A stretch of 64,000 nt of DNA from Filobacillus milosensis (GTDB lineage Bacteria; Bacillota; Bacilli; Bacillales; Alkalibacillaceae): positions 21,266 through 85,265 of the forward strand of contig NZ_SOPW01000017.1 of the NCBI RefSeq assembly GCF_004402015.1, written 5' to 3'. The notes under the pieces are model-generated. The model did no database searches. It saw only the letters and a program-made list of their open reading frames with translations, and was not told where the DNA came from. Within the stretch, counting starts at the first letter, position 1. The number at the start of each line of letters is the position of its first letter. This document shows positions 17,650 to 27,896 of this stretch, piece by piece. A program made the translations under genes and the position numbers.

Positions 17650-18018
17650 TTATACCCATTCCAAAATTTCAATTCGGTTTCCAAATGGATCATGAACATA
17701 GATGCGCTCAGCACCAGGTAGTTTATCGTCTTTCTTATACTCAATCTGCTGGTCATCAAGATGTTTCATCAACTCATTTAGTCCATTAATTTCTAAAGCG
17801 GGATGAGCTTTTCGAGCTGGTGTAAATGGGTCTTCGATGCCTACATGAACTTGGATGTCACCTATTTCGAACCACACACCACCATTTTTCTTTAATGCTT
17901 CAGGCTTCTCAGCTTCTGTAAAACCTAAACCGTTCATAAAGAAATTTCTAGCTTCATCTTCTGAACCTCGTGGTGCTGCTAATTGAACATGATCAATTTG
18001 TTTAAATGTAAATGCCAT
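17650..18018 (-). CDS. VOC-family (glyoxalase/bleomycin-resistance-like) protein
   Basis: A 122-residue vicinal-oxygen-chelate protein with two beta-alpha-beta-beta-beta modules: IDHVQLAAPRGSEDEARNFF at the start and DPFGNRIEILEW at the end, the usual signature. His and Glu ligands are in place for one metal. The reaction (glyoxalase, dioxygenase or resistance protein) cannot be told. The ATG at 18018 is taken since GAGGAG lies 9 bases upstream; an ATG at 18027 would directly abut it. It sits 26 bp after gatB on the same strand and is probably read with the gat operon. Confidence 0.88.
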   Translation of the reverse strand: MAFTFKQIDHVQLAAPRGSEDEARNFFMNGLGFTEAEKPEALKKNGGVWFEIGDIQVHVGIEDPFTPARKAHPALEINGLNELMKHLDDQQIEYKKDDKLPGAERIYVHDPFGNRIEILEWV

Positions 18019-18044
18019 CCCCAGCATCTCCTCTCGATTAAAAC

Positions 18045-19475
18045 TTATCTCTTATCCATTTCTTCGATTAAAATTTTGTTAACCATTGGTGGGTTAGCTT
18101 GCCCTTTTGTTTTTTTCATAACTTGACCAACTAAGAAACCGAGGGCACGGTCTTTACCGTTTTTATAGTCAACAATTGATTGCTCGTTTTCATTCAGCAC
18201 TTCTGTGATAATTTCACGTAACTGGCTTTCATCTGAAATTTGAACAAGTCCTTTTTCTTTAACAATCTTTTCAGGATCTCCACCGTTTTTAAGAAGCTCT
18301 GTGATAACTTTCTTAGCTAGTTTAGAAGATAGCGTTCCTTCTTCGATTAATTTAATCATTTTAGCTATGCTTTCTGGTGTTAACGGCAAGTCATTTAACT
18401 CAACCTGTTGTTTATTCATATGACCTGAGATGTCACCCATTAGCCAGTTCGTTGCTAATTTCGGATCCGCACCCTGATCGATGGTCTCTTCGAAGAAATC
18501 AGACATTTCTTTTGAGTTAGTTAAAACCATTGCATCGTATTCATCTAAACCTAAATCTTCAATATAACGTTTACGACGCGCATCAGGTAATTCAGGAATG
18601 GACTGACGTACGCGTTCCTTCCAATCATCATCAATATAAAGCGGTACGAGATCTGGTTCTGGGAAGTAACGATAGTCATCAGAACCTTCCTTCACTCGCA
18701 TTAAGATTGTTTCTTTAGTTTTTTCATCATAACGTCTTGTTTCTTGTAAAATTTCCCCGCCTTGACGAAGGACCTTTTCTTGACGTGTTTCTTCAAACTC
18801 AAGTCCTTGACGCACGAAGTTAAATGAGTTTAAGTTTTTCAGTTCTGTTTTAACACCAAATTCGTCCTGACCGATTGGACGTAACGAAATGTTGGCATCA
18901 CAACGAAGTGAACCTTCCTGCATTTTTACATCCGATACACCTGTGAACTGAATAATATTACGCAGTTTTTCTAAGTAAGCATATGCTTCTTCAGGTGTAC
19001 GCATGTCTGGCTCAGATACAATTTCAATTAATGGTGTGCCTTGACGGTTGTAGTCAACTAATGAATAACCATCGTCACCATGTGTTAATTTACCTGCATC
19101 TTCTTCTAAATGAAGACGAGTAATTCCGATTCGTTTCGTTTCACCATTGACTTCAATATCGATATATCCATTTTCTCCGATTGGCTTGTCAAATTGAGAA
19201 ATCTGATAAGCTTTCGGGTTATCTGGATAGAAATAGTTTTTACGGTCAAACTTCGTATCTGTAGCAATCTCACAGTTTAATGCCATAGCTGCACGCATCG
19301 CGTAGTTAACCGCTTCTTCATTTAAAACCGGTAAAACACCTGGATATCCAAGGTCGATTGGGTTCACATTTGAGTTGGGCTCATCACCAAATGCGTTTGG
19401 ACTTGGACTGAATATTTTAGATTTTGTTTTTAATTCGACGTGGACTTCTAATCCGATAATTGTTTCGAAATTCAT
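18045..19475 (-). CDS. gatB: Asp-tRNA(Asn)/Glu-tRNA(Gln) amidotransferase subunit B
   Basis: A 476-residue GatB, which binds mischarged tRNA and activates its carboxylate with ATP before transamidation. It begins [20 protein letters not shown] and has the family marker [10 protein letters not shown] near residue 270 and the C-terminal YqeY-like domain with NPPMVNKIL. Zn/Mg-binding residues in the cradle domain are present. The ATG overlaps the gatA stop (TAATG), so the subunits are translationally coupled. Together with GatA and GatC it makes Gln-tRNA(Gln) in organisms without glutaminyl-tRNA synthetase. Confidence 0.97.
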   Translation of the reverse strand: MNFETIIGLEVHVELKTKSKIFSPSPNAFGDEPNSNVNPIDLGYPGVLPVLNEEAVNYAMRAAMALNCEIATDTKFDRKNYFYPDNPKAYQISQFDKPIGENGYIDIEVNGETKRIGITRLHLEEDAGKLTHGDDGYSLVDYNRQGTPLIEIVSEPDMRTPEEAYAYLEKLRNIIQFTGVSDVKMQEGSLRCDANISLRPIGQDEFGVKTELKNLNSFNFVRQGLEFEETRQEKVLRQGGEILQETRRYDEKTKETILMRVKEGSDDYRYFPEPDLVPLYIDDDWKERVRQSIPELPDARRKRYIEDLGLDEYDAMVLTNSKEMSDFFEETIDQGADPKLATNWLMGDISGHMNKQQVELNDLPLTPESIAKMIKLIEEGTLSSKLAKKVITELLKNGGDPEKIVKEKGLVQISDESQLREIITEVLNENEQSIVDYKNGKDRALGFLVGQVMKKTKGQANPPMVNKILIEEMDKR

Positions 19476-20950
19476 TACTTGGCACCTCCAAGCTGTGGTT
19501 TTTCTTTATAGTAACCGGCTGCCTGTTCATAAGTATGTGCCACTCGATAAACTGTGCTTTCATCGAAGTGCTTACCGATGATTTGCAGACCAAATGGCAT
19601 TTTATTCGATGGATGGAAACCGCATGGAACTGAAATGGCAGGTACACCCGCTAAGTTAACTGGAATCGTCATAAGGTCATTGGCATACATCGTTAATGGA
19701 TCATCAATTTTTTCACCAATTTTAAACGCCGTCGTTGGTGCAGTTGGTCCGATAACAACATCATACTTTTCAAAAATTTTCTCAAAGTCCTGTTTAATTA
19801 ATGTACGAACTTGTTGAGCTTTTTTATAATAAGCATCGTAGTAACCTGAGCTTAACGCGAATGTCCCTAACATAATACGACGTTTAACCTCATCACCAAA
19901 TCCTTCACTACGCGACATTTTAAACATTTCCATCATGTCATTGGCGTTTTCAGAACGTTTTCCGTAACGAACACCATCAAAACGAGCTAGGTTGGCAGAT
20001 GCCTCTGATGAAGCAATCATGTAATATGATGCAACTGCATAATTCGAATGAGGTAGTGACACTTCTTCCCACTCTGCACCTTGAGCTTCAAGTACTTTTA
20101 ATGCTTCTCGGATGCTATCCTGTACCGCTTCGTCAACACCTTCAACGAAGTATTCTTTCGGTACTCCAATTTTCAACCCTTTAACATCATTCGTTAGAGC
20201 TTCTGTATATTTAGGCACATCTAAATTCGCACTAGTTGAATCCATCTTGTCTTGCCCAGCAATGACTTCCAGGATTCTTGCGTTATCTTCTACTGTTTTT
20301 GTAATTGGCCCTATTTGATCTAATGATGACGCGAATGCAACTAATCCAAAACGCGACACGCGTCCATATGTAGGTTTCATTCCAACTACACCGCAATAAG
20401 AAGCTGGCTGACGTACTGACCCACCTGTATCAGAGCCTAACGCAAAAGGAACTTGACCAGCAGCAACACTTGCAGCAGAACCACCACTTGAACCACCTGG
20501 AACATAATCAGTATTCCATGGGTTTCGTGTTTTTTGCATACTTGAGTTCTCATTTGAAGACCCCATCGCGAATTCATCCATGTTTAATTTACCTATGTTA
20601 ATCGCTTTAGCATCTTTTAACTTTGTTACAACCGTTGCATCGTATAACGGGTCGTCTAGATTTGATAGGATTTGACTCGCGCAAGTCGTACGTAAACCTT
20701 TTGTAACGATATTATCTTTAATCCCAATCGGCATTCCGAACATCGGGAATTGATCTGCATCTATACCCTGTTCATCTAGAGCCTTAGCATTTGCTAATGC
20801 ATCCTCTTCATTTAATGTTAAAAACGCTTGAACTTTATCATCTGTTTCACGTATTTGTTTATATGTTTCTTTAACTAAATCTGTAACTGTTATTTCTTTA
20901 TTATTTAATTTGTCTTGTAACTCTTTAATTGTATGGTCAAATAACGACAT
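19475..20950 (-). CDS. gatA: Asp-tRNA(Asn)/Glu-tRNA(Gln) amidotransferase subunit A
   Basis: A 491-residue amidase-signature enzyme that hydrolyses glutamine to supply ammonia to GatB. Catalytic Ser-cisSer-Lys triad is visible: Lys in GIKDNI, and the Gly/Ser-rich block [19 protein letters not shown] with the two serines, followed by [20 protein letters not shown]. Length and start ([20 protein letters not shown]) match the family. It lies 15 bp after gatC with an AGGAGG site and overlaps gatB by one base. Confidence 0.97.
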   Translation of the reverse strand: MSLFDHTIKELQDKLNNKEITVTDLVKETYKQIRETDDKVQAFLTLNEEDALANAKALDEQGIDADQFPMFGMPIGIKDNIVTKGLRTTCASQILSNLDDPLYDATVVTKLKDAKAINIGKLNMDEFAMGSSNENSSMQKTRNPWNTDYVPGGSSGGSAASVAAGQVPFALGSDTGGSVRQPASYCGVVGMKPTYGRVSRFGLVAFASSLDQIGPITKTVEDNARILEVIAGQDKMDSTSANLDVPKYTEALTNDVKGLKIGVPKEYFVEGVDEAVQDSIREALKVLEAQGAEWEEVSLPHSNYAVASYYMIASSEASANLARFDGVRYGKRSENANDMMEMFKMSRSEGFGDEVKRRIMLGTFALSSGYYDAYYKKAQQVRTLIKQDFEKIFEKYDVVIGPTAPTTAFKIGEKIDDPLTMYANDLMTIPVNLAGVPAISVPCGFHPSNKMPFGLQIIGKHFDESTVYRVAHTYEQAAGYYKEKPQLGGAK

Positions 20951-20965
20951 CCTAATATACCCTCC

Positions 20966-21256
20966 TTAGTCTAAGATCGATGGCACTTTGAACTGACCGT
21001 TCTGCTTGTCCGGTGCATTTTTCAGTGCTTCTTCTTTTGAAATCCATTCTTTCGGCTCATCTTTTCTTAGTACATTTTTCATATCTAAAACATGAGTCGT
21101 TGGCTCAACACCTGAAGTGTCAAGCTCGTTTAATTGTTCACTGAAACCAATAATCGCACTTAACTGTTCACTGTATTTCTCAGCTTCTTCTTCAGTAATC
21201 GCTAGACGCGCCAAATTGGCTACGTGTTTTACTTGATCTTTAGAAATCTTTGACAA
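20966..21256 (-). CDS. gatC: Asp-tRNA(Asn)/Glu-tRNA(Gln) amidotransferase subunit C
   Basis: A 96-residue GatC, the small subunit that wraps around GatA and stabilises the GatAB complex. Recognised by [20 protein letters not shown] at the N-terminus and VLRKDEP followed by the aromatic/acidic C-terminal ring segment ending FKVPSILD. First gene of the gat operon; GGAGG lies 6 bases before the ATG. Confidence 0.96.
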   Translation of the reverse strand: MSKISKDQVKHVANLARLAITEEEAEKYSEQLSAIIGFSEQLNELDTSGVEPTTHVLDMKNVLRKDEPKEWISKEEALKNAPDKQNGQFKVPSILD

Positions 21257-21393
21257 TGTCCTGCACCTCCGTACAATTTAACTCACAATACTATAAATAA
21301 TAGCAAATCTTAGCTTGCTGTGACAATATTTTCCCCATTAACATTCTAACACTAATCGACGGTTAAATAACATGATTTGCCCTGTTAAAACAA

Positions 21394-21428
21394 AAAATTA
21401 CCTGACCGAATTCGATCAGGTAATTTTG
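21394..21428 (-). terminator. Rho-independent terminator of the tldD-pmbA operon
   Basis: AAAATTACCTGA pairs with TCAGGTAATTTT over 12 bp around a 10-base loop; on the minus strand the hairpin is followed by TTTTTTG. It lies just after the pmbA stop codon at 21433. Confidence 0.87.
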
Positions 21429-21432
21429 AACT

Positions 21433-22779
21433 TTATTCTGATGTAATGGACAACTGATTTATTAACAAGGAAGGGGAGGCAGAACCAAACCTTTTAGCTA
21501 ATTCTAAATCTGAACCAATTTGTTTAACATCGTTCAGTAAGTCGTAAAAATTCCCGGCAACGGTTAATTGGTTGGTTGCTCCTTCAACCTTTCCGTCTTT
21601 AACATAGTAGCCTTTAGCGGCGATTGAGAAATCACCTGAAATTTCATTGACTCCAGAGTGTAGTCCAGAAAGCTCAGTTATGATGACACCTTCATCTATA
21701 CTTTTGATTAATTCATCATACGATTGGTCACCTGGTTTTAAATAAAAGTTAGAGGTCGCTACAGTTAACGCATCTTTATATGATTCTTTATAGGCGTGGC
21801 CAGTAGTCTCTACATCTTCTTTTTGAGCTGTTTTTTGATTGTGGAATAACGTATTTAATCTTCCTTTTTCGACAACAGTTACCGTTTTAGTAGCCACACC
21901 CTCTGCATCAAAATTACGACTCATATTACCGTCTGGATGCAGTGGGTCATCAATTAAAGTAATATTATCCCCAGCTATCATTTCACCCACTTTATCCTTT
22001 AATAGCGAACGTCCATTTTGAACATTTTCTGCTGAAAACACTGGTGAAAATGAACTCAAGATAGCTGTGGCCGCATCATTTCTTAGTAACACCTTATACT
22101 TTCTATTTTCAATACTTCTAGGATTCAGATAAGAAATAGCTTCATTCACACCTTTTTTAGCTATGTCTATTGCGGTAGTTTCAGATAAGTCATATAGTAT
22201 TTTCTCGTACGCGCCTGATTTTGTTAGGTCGCCCTCCTTTACGATTAAACTGACACCTGTAGCTAATAAATTTCTTCGCTCCATTAGGGAGATACCTTTA
22301 CTATTAAATAGAGCTTTCTCAATTTCGCTGGACTGTATTCCTAAAAATCCTGTCCCCACTACTCTAGTGTCCTCTTTATAAACAAAGCTCTCTACAATTT
22401 TCAAAAATTCCACTAATTCTTCATAGCTGAATTGATTCAATTCCTCTGTATAAAAATTAGCATCAGGATAATTACTGTTGCCTGCAAATATCTTTTCTTG
22501 ATTTTCATTTTCAAGAATCAAAGCATTTTCCTTAGCATTATCCAGCAAAAAATCTATAGAAAAATCATCTAGCTTTTCACTATAGGCATAGCCCATTTTT
22601 CCATCATATAATCCTCTAAATGATAACCCCATAACTTCTGAAACTGAGAATTGATCTACCTCACCTTGATCTAATAAACTAGTAAATTGTTTCTTTTTTT
22701 CATAGTATAATTCAACATCTGTAAAGCCTTTAGTTTGTGCCTTTTCAAATAGGCGTACTTTAAAATCGGTTAAGTTCAT
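21433..22779 (-). CDS. pmbA: TldE/PmbA-family metalloprotease subunit
   Basis: A 448-residue PmbA (TldE) protein, the partner that lacks the zinc-binding HExxxH but forms the heterodimeric protease with TldD. In E. coli the pair matures microcin B17 and degrades the CcdA antitoxin. Typical blocks are ELYYEKKKQFTSLLDQGEVD at the N-terminus and a C-terminal GINEISGDFSI-like segment (here SGVNEISGDFSIAAKGYYV). The ATG at 22779 is two bases past the tldD stop and has AAGGGGG upstream; the longer frame reaching to 22818 would overlap tldD and is rejected. Confidence 0.92.
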   Translation of the reverse strand: MNLTDFKVRLFEKAQTKGFTDVELYYEKKKQFTSLLDQGEVDQFSVSEVMGLSFRGLYDGKMGYAYSEKLDDFSIDFLLDNAKENALILENENQEKIFAGNSNYPDANFYTEELNQFSYEELVEFLKIVESFVYKEDTRVVGTGFLGIQSSEIEKALFNSKGISLMERRNLLATGVSLIVKEGDLTKSGAYEKILYDLSETTAIDIAKKGVNEAISYLNPRSIENRKYKVLLRNDAATAILSSFSPVFSAENVQNGRSLLKDKVGEMIAGDNITLIDDPLHPDGNMSRNFDAEGVATKTVTVVEKGRLNTLFHNQKTAQKEDVETTGHAYKESYKDALTVATSNFYLKPGDQSYDELIKSIDEGVIITELSGLHSGVNEISGDFSIAAKGYYVKDGKVEGATNQLTVAGNFYDLLNDVKQIGSDLELAKRFGSASPSLLINQLSITSE

Positions 22780-22780
22780 A

Positions 22781-24172
22781 CTAGGCATCCCCCTTTGTTC
22801 CACCGACTGTAAGCTCACTTACTCTTAATGTCGGTTGTCCTACGTTGACCGGAACCGCACCAGAAGATGCTCCACACATGCCAGCACCATGTCCGAGATT
22901 ATTTCCAACCATATCAACTTTCTTAAGTGTTTCTGCACCATTTCCTATTAATGTGGCACCGCGCACTGGACGGTCAATTTTACCGTTTTTAATAATGTAG
23001 GCTTCTTCGGCCCCAAAGTTGTAATCACCAGTGGCTGGGTTTACTTGTCCTCCACCCATATACTTGGCAAAAATCCCATATTCCGTGTTCGAAATAATAT
23101 CTTCACGAGTTGATTCACCTGGTGCAATAAATGTATTAGTCATTCTCGAAGTCGGGGCAAAACGATAGGACTCTCTGCGACTTGAACCAGTAATATCTGT
23201 GTTCATGATTCTAGCATTTAACTTATCTACTAAATAACCTTTCAAAATCCCATTTTCAATTAACACATTTCGCCTAGCAGCTTCACCTTCATCATCAATA
23301 TTGATTGATCCCCACTCATTCTGAAGAGTACCATCATCGATGTAAGTAACTAAGTCAGAAGCTACTTTCTCACCTAGTTTATTAGAGAAAACGGATTTAT
23401 TCTTGGCCACTGCAGAGGCTTCTAAGCTATGTCCACAAGCTTCATGGAAAATAACTCCCCCGAATTTATTATCGATTACAACTGGAAACGTTCCACTCGG
23501 GCATGGGTCAGCATCTAACATCGTTGCAGCTATACGTGACGCTTCACTTCCATAAAAATTAACATCAATACTTTCTAAATGTTCTAAACCTGCCAAAGCA
23601 CCCGTATTAATATAACCAGATTCCATGCGGCTTTTCTCAGAAGCAATCGATTGCACGGTTAGAATATTCCTCACACGTTGATCTTCAATAAACGCCCCTT
23701 CAGAGTTTGCAATCAAGACGTTCTGCTCCTCATCCTTTAAACGAATACTTACTTGAGTAATTAAATCACTGTACTGACTGGCTGACTCATGTACTTTCTT
23801 CAGCACGTTTACTTTTCGCACTTTATCCACTGATTGTGGCATTTGTTGAATTGGATGAAGCACCTTTACTTGTTGCTGTCCAAAGTCTGTAATCTTTAGT
23901 AGTTGGTCTCCATGCACTGTTTGTGCTACTCGCTTTGCTGCCTTTAACATTCCTTCTTTCGTGAAATCCGTTGTGTATGTATAAGTACTCTGAAAACCTT
24001 TAAACAAACGAATCCCCACACCGAAATCTCGACCTGATAAACTGTTCTCTACTAATCCACCTTGTAACGACAAATTATTCGTTAATCGATCTTCAACAAA
24101 TACTTCTGCAAAATCTCCACCCGTTGTTAAAGCTTCATTTAGAACATCTTGCACAAGAGATTGGCTTAACAT
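22781..24172 (-). CDS. tldD: TldD metalloprotease subunit
   Basis: A 463-residue TldD, the catalytic half of the TldD/TldE protease. The zinc motif HEACGHSLEA is near residue 240 (HExxxH), and the flanking FGGVIFHE and the C-terminal NNLGHGAGMCGASSGAVPVN are characteristic. The complex threads unfolded peptides into its cavity. The gene starts with ATG behind GGGGGAGAG and forms a two-gene operon with pmbA. Such pairs are patchily distributed in Bacillaceae; no peptide substrate or biosynthetic cluster is visible nearby. Confidence 0.93.
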   Translation of the reverse strand: MLSQSLVQDVLNEALTTGGDFAEVFVEDRLTNNLSLQGGLVENSLSGRDFGVGIRLFKGFQSTYTYTTDFTKEGMLKAAKRVAQTVHGDQLLKITDFGQQQVKVLHPIQQMPQSVDKVRKVNVLKKVHESASQYSDLITQVSIRLKDEEQNVLIANSEGAFIEDQRVRNILTVQSIASEKSRMESGYINTGALAGLEHLESIDVNFYGSEASRIAATMLDADPCPSGTFPVVIDNKFGGVIFHEACGHSLEASAVAKNKSVFSNKLGEKVASDLVTYIDDGTLQNEWGSINIDDEGEAARRNVLIENGILKGYLVDKLNARIMNTDITGSSRRESYRFAPTSRMTNTFIAPGESTREDIISNTEYGIFAKYMGGGQVNPATGDYNFGAEEAYIIKNGKIDRPVRGATLIGNGAETLKKVDMVGNNLGHGAGMCGASSGAVPVNVGQPTLRVSELTVGGTKGDA

Positions 24173-24379
24173 TTGCTCTCCCCCTTTTTTCCTATTACCA
24201 ACTATTGTAACTTATTTTTCCAAATATTCAGCCGTTTATAGAATGAAAAGTTGTAAGTCTAGAGTCTGAATTTTATAATATTTTATAAAAAATTCTGTAT
24301 ACTTTAACACAAGCAAGTCTTTTTCCTTTATAATATTTAGCAATACGAAATACTTTTTATATTTGGGGAGGAATTTATT

Positions 24380-26197
24380 ATGGCAAAGGAAAGATTAAAA
24401 CGTTCTGAAGTACCTGTAGAACAAACGTGGAGAGTAGAAGATTTATTTGAGACAACAGAAGACTGGGAACAAACTTTGAAAAATGTAGAAGAACAAGTCC
24501 CAAGTGTCACTCAATATAAAGGGAGATTACATGAAGGTCCTGATGTTCTTTTTAACTGTTTAGAAGCTTCATCAGCCCTTCAAGAAAAAATCATTCCTGT
24601 AGCTACATACGCTAACCTTCGTGCATCAGAGGATGGTACGAACCCAGATAATCAAGCGAATTCTGGCAAAATGGCTTCAGCACTAGCTAGAGTTGGAGCA
24701 TCGTTATCTTTCATTGATTCTGAAATTCTAGCATTACCTGAAGGAACTCTAGAAAAGTACTTAGAGGAAAATGATGATTTAAAAATTTACGAGCAAGTAC
24801 TTAATGACTTGCTGGAGCGAAAACCCTATACCCTTTCACCTGAAACAGAAGAGGTTTTAGCTTCTCTAAGTGAAGTTCACGGAGCACCGTATACAATCTA
24901 TCAACGGAGCAAGTCATCAGATATGCAGTTCGACAATTTTGAAGCAAATGGTGAAGAGTATTCGAATTCGTTTGCGTTATTTGAAGATGAGTACGAATTA
25001 TCATCTGATACAAACATTAGACGCAGTGCATACGAATCATTTGTTAATACATTAAAACAGTATCAAAACACGTATGCGGCAACCTATGCCACTGAGGTAA
25101 AGAAACAAGTACAAATGGCAAAGGTTCGTGGCTATGACAATGTCACACAAATGCTACTGCAACCTCAGAAAGTTACTGAAGAAATGTACCATAACCAGTT
25201 AGACGTGATTCAAAAAGAACTAGCACCACATATGCGTCGCTTTGCCAGAATGAAAAAAGAAGTACTAGGTTTGGATAAAATGACATTCGCAGACCTAAAA
25301 GCACCACTTGATCCAGAGTTCGATCCGAAATCGACTTATGAAGACGTGAGTGAAACCATTTTAGAAGCCCTATCGGTTATGGGTCCTGAATACACTGAGA
25401 TTATGAAAAAAGGTCTTACTGAGCGTTGGGTTGACTATGCTGACAACGTGGGTAAATCGACAGGTGCTTTTTGTGCAAGCCCGTATGGACATCACCCATT
25501 CATTTTACTAACTTGGACAGGTGCGATGCGAGGTGGATTCATCCTGGCACACGAACTAGGTCACGCGGGTCACTTCTATCTGGCAAATAAAAACCAACGC
25601 GTGTTTAACACACGACCATCAACGTATTTCGTTGAAGCTCCTTCCACAATGAACGAAATGCTTTTAGCTGATCACTTGTTAGAAAACAATGATGATCCAC
25701 GCATGCGCCGTTGGATTGTTTTACAACTCCTTGGCACGTACTATCATAACTTTGTAACTCACCTGCTTGAAGGCGAATTCCAGCGTCGCGTTTACGACTT
25801 AGCTGAACAAGGTGTACCATTAACAGCTAACGTACTTAAGGAACAAAAACGCGAAGCTTTAGCTAACTTCTGGGGTGACGAGGTGGAACTTGATGAAGGT
25901 GCGTCCTTAACTTGGATGCGTCAGCCTCACTACTACATGGGATTATATCCATACACGTATTCAGCTGGTTTAACAGCATCAACAGCGGTATCGCAGTTGA
26001 TCAAGGAAGAAGGCCAACCGGCAATCGATCGTTGGTTAGAAGTGCTTAAAGCTGGTGGTACAAAGACACCACAAGAACTTATGAAATACGCTGGTGTCGA
26101 CATGACAACTCCTGAACCGATTCAAAAGGCTGTTGGTTATGTTGGATCATTAGTTGATGAATTAGAAAAAAGTTATCAAGAATCCATGACTAAATAA
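24380..26197 (+). CDS. pepF: Oligoendopeptidase F
   Basis: A 605-residue M3B zinc metallopeptidase that degrades peptides of about 7-17 residues in the cytoplasm. The zinc site FILAHELGHAGHF (HExxH) is near residue 387, with the third ligand Glu in FVEAPSTMNEMLLADHLL. The N-terminal helical domain (EQTWRVEDLFETTEDWEQTL) and overall length match PepF. The ribosome site GGGGAGG lies 9 bases before the ATG. Single-gene unit with a strong terminator. Confidence 0.95.
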   Translation: MAKERLKRSEVPVEQTWRVEDLFETTEDWEQTLKNVEEQVPSVTQYKGRLHEGPDVLFNCLEASSALQEKIIPVATYANLRASEDGTNPDNQANSGKMASALARVGASLSFIDSEILALPEGTLEKYLEENDDLKIYEQVLNDLLERKPYTLSPETEEVLASLSEVHGAPYTIYQRSKSSDMQFDNFEANGEEYSNSFALFEDEYELSSDTNIRRSAYESFVNTLKQYQNTYAATYATEVKKQVQMAKVRGYDNVTQMLLQPQKVTEEMYHNQLDVIQKELAPHMRRFARMKKEVLGLDKMTFADLKAPLDPEFDPKSTYEDVSETILEALSVMGPEYTEIMKKGLTERWVDYADNVGKSTGAFCASPYGHHPFILLTWTGAMRGGFILAHELGHAGHFYLANKNQRVFNTRPSTYFVEAPSTMNEMLLADHLLENNDDPRMRRWIVLQLLGTYYHNFVTHLLEGEFQRRVYDLAEQGVPLTANVLKEQKREALANFWGDEVELDEGASLTWMRQPHYYMGLYPYTYSAGLTASTAVSQLIKEEGQPAIDRWLEVLKAGGTKTPQELMKYAGVDMTTPEPIQKAVGYVGSLVDELEKSYQESMTK

Positions 26198-26200
26198 GTT

Positions 26201-26230
26201 AATCCCCTGCCGAGGCAGGGGATTTCATTA
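26201..26230 (+). terminator. Rho-independent terminator of pepF
   Basis: AATCCCCTGCC-GA-GGCAGGGGATT is a perfect 12-bp stem with a tight loop, followed by TCATTAT. It starts 4 bases after the pepF stop region. Confidence 0.85.
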
Positions 26231-26244
26231 TCACTTAAAATAGG

Positions 26245-26340
26245 TATTGAACACTAATATGAAATATTGGTCACTAATTTTAAACTATTGGGCACTAAAT
26301 TGAAGTATTGGACACTAATTTTTAAGTATTGGACACTAAC
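26245..26340. repeat. Phased intergenic array, core TATTGGACACTAA, 5 copies, 20-21-bp period
   Basis: CACTAA occurs at 26252, 26272, 26293, 26313 and 26334, spaced 20, 21, 20 and 21 bp. Each is preceded by a variant of TATTGG(A)C/A; spacers are AT-rich. The array lies between two convergent genes and ends 5 bases from the stop codon of the deacetylase gene at 26345. On that gene's strand the core reads TTAGTGTCCAATA. Architecture matches the arrays at 2859 and 16554. Confidence 0.85.
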
Positions 26341-26344
26341 CCAA

Positions 26345-27793
26345 TTACAACCTCTTATCATCCCAAAAATTTACCGGAATATGCTCGTCTTCACTATAAG
26401 CTTCTAATTGGTAGCCTTTATTTTGCAAGTACTCGATAATATAAGGCAAAGCTTTTACGGTCTGACTGCGATCATGCAATAAAATAACGACATCTTCGCC
26501 CCGTCTCTCTACAGATATCAATCCCTTTTTGACATTATTAACAATGTGATAATACTCTGCATTCGAATATTTCCAATCTTGAGAGTCAATTGTCCAGTCC
26601 CACATTTTATAGTTATACTCCACGAGAGCATTTCTAAATGGTCGTGTCATAAATGGCGCACTACCATAAGGAACACGAACTAAATAATGATTTTCACCTG
26701 TAATGTTTTTCAACGTTTTCCGAGCCGCTTCCATCTCCCAAACAGGACTGTATGCACTTCCATGATAGAGTTTATATTGATTATGGGTTACACTGTGAAG
26801 TGCTGTGAAATGCCCTTCATTGACCATGCGTTTCACTAACTGTTTGTAACTCCTCATATTCGGTTCCAACATAAAAAATGTCGCCTTCGCTTGATACTTC
26901 TTTAAAATATTTAAGATTCTCTCAGTATATTGATTGGGGCCATCATCAATCGTTAAATAAGCTATCTTTCCTTTACTAGAATTCATTTGCTCATGTTTAT
27001 AAATATATTTTTCACCCAACCATGTTTTGATTCTCAACCAATCATCCGTTTCATCGACTAACGTAACATATTGTGGCGCAACGCTATGTTGTGTTTTTGT
27101 ATTAACGTCCTTCGCATTATAAAGATATTGTTTTTTATCAACATAATACTTAGTAACACCATGTTCATCTATGTACTTTTTAGGTTGAATCCAATAGTCT
27201 CCCAACCACGTATTAATTTTAAAATAACGTTTTGTTTTATTAAGGACTTGTACTTCTTGTGGAGATATTTCATTAACTTTAATAGATTGTTTATCAGCTT
27301 TCTCATAAAAACTAGTTCGTGTTAAGACTTGAATAGTATGATGTAATGCATCTTCATTCGTGTTAATATATTTTTCACCTAACCACGTTTTAATCTTAAC
27401 CCAATCACCATCTTCATTAATAACTTGAACATATTGCGGTGATAGTTGTGAGGTCATTTTATATGAAGCCTTTGGACCGTGGTAGAGATAATAGTTTTCA
27501 TGTAAATACATACGTTTAATCCCATGTTCATCTATCACTTTCTGAGGTCGAATCCAATAATCTCCCTCTGGTGTTTTAACTTGATAAAAATTATTTGTTC
27601 TACTTAAAACTTTTATCTTTTGCGGTTCTAATTTGCCTATGACAGTGGCCTCAAGACTACTTTCTTCATAAATTACAGTCTGAGTTAAAACTTCAATCTC
27701 ACTTTCTTCATGAATCGAAGCAGGCTCTAGATAGACTAATAGATTTAACATAAATATTGTCGCTAATAGTTGATAGATATTTACTCCAAGCAC
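26345..27793 (-). CDS. Exported polysaccharide deacetylase with four SH3-like wall-binding modules
   Basis: A 482-residue exported protein. Residues ~1-24 are a signal peptide (GTG start behind AGGAGGT). Residues ~35-270 are four SH3-like modules in an A-B-A-B order: A units end KTPEGDYWIRPQKVIDEHG and INTWLGDYWIQPKKYIDEHG, B units end WVKIKTWLGEKYI and WLRIKTWLGEKYI. Residues ~280-470 are a NodB domain: YLTIDDGP (motif 1 Asp pair), LHSVTHNQY (metal HxxxH), RVPYGSAPF, WDWTIDSQDW and VILLHDRS, all five motifs kept. It probably removes acetyl groups from peptidoglycan or another wall glycan, the SH3 modules holding it to the wall. Substrate is inferred. Confidence 0.9.
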   Translation of the reverse strand: MLGVNIYQLLATIFMLNLLVYLEPASIHEESEIEVLTQTVIYEESSLEATVIGKLEPQKIKVLSRTNNFYQVKTPEGDYWIRPQKVIDEHGIKRMYLHENYYLYHGPKASYKMTSQLSPQYVQVINEDGDWVKIKTWLGEKYINTNEDALHHTIQVLTRTSFYEKADKQSIKVNEISPQEVQVLNKTKRYFKINTWLGDYWIQPKKYIDEHGVTKYYVDKKQYLYNAKDVNTKTQHSVAPQYVTLVDETDDWLRIKTWLGEKYIYKHEQMNSSKGKIAYLTIDDGPNQYTERILNILKKYQAKATFFMLEPNMRSYKQLVKRMVNEGHFTALHSVTHNQYKLYHGSAYSPVWEMEAARKTLKNITGENHYLVRVPYGSAPFMTRPFRNALVEYNYKMWDWTIDSQDWKYSNAEYYHIVNNVKKGLISVERRGEDVVILLHDRSQTVKALPYIIEYLQNKGYQLEAYSEDEHIPVNFWDDKRL

Positions 27794-27865
27794 CGAACAT
27801 ACCTCCTGAGTCTAAACTTCTACTAATGTATGTCCAGTTTTAGGAAATAAGCACTTTTAACAACA

Positions 27866-27896
27866 AAAAAAGCAAAGGGATTACCCTTTACTTTTT
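27866..27896 (-). terminator. Rho-independent terminator of the Rgg-like regulator gene
   Basis: GTAAAGGG-TAAT-CCCTTTGC on the minus strand, followed by TTTTTTTGTTG. The stem includes the stop codon of the regulator gene, a compact arrangement. Confidence 0.82.
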
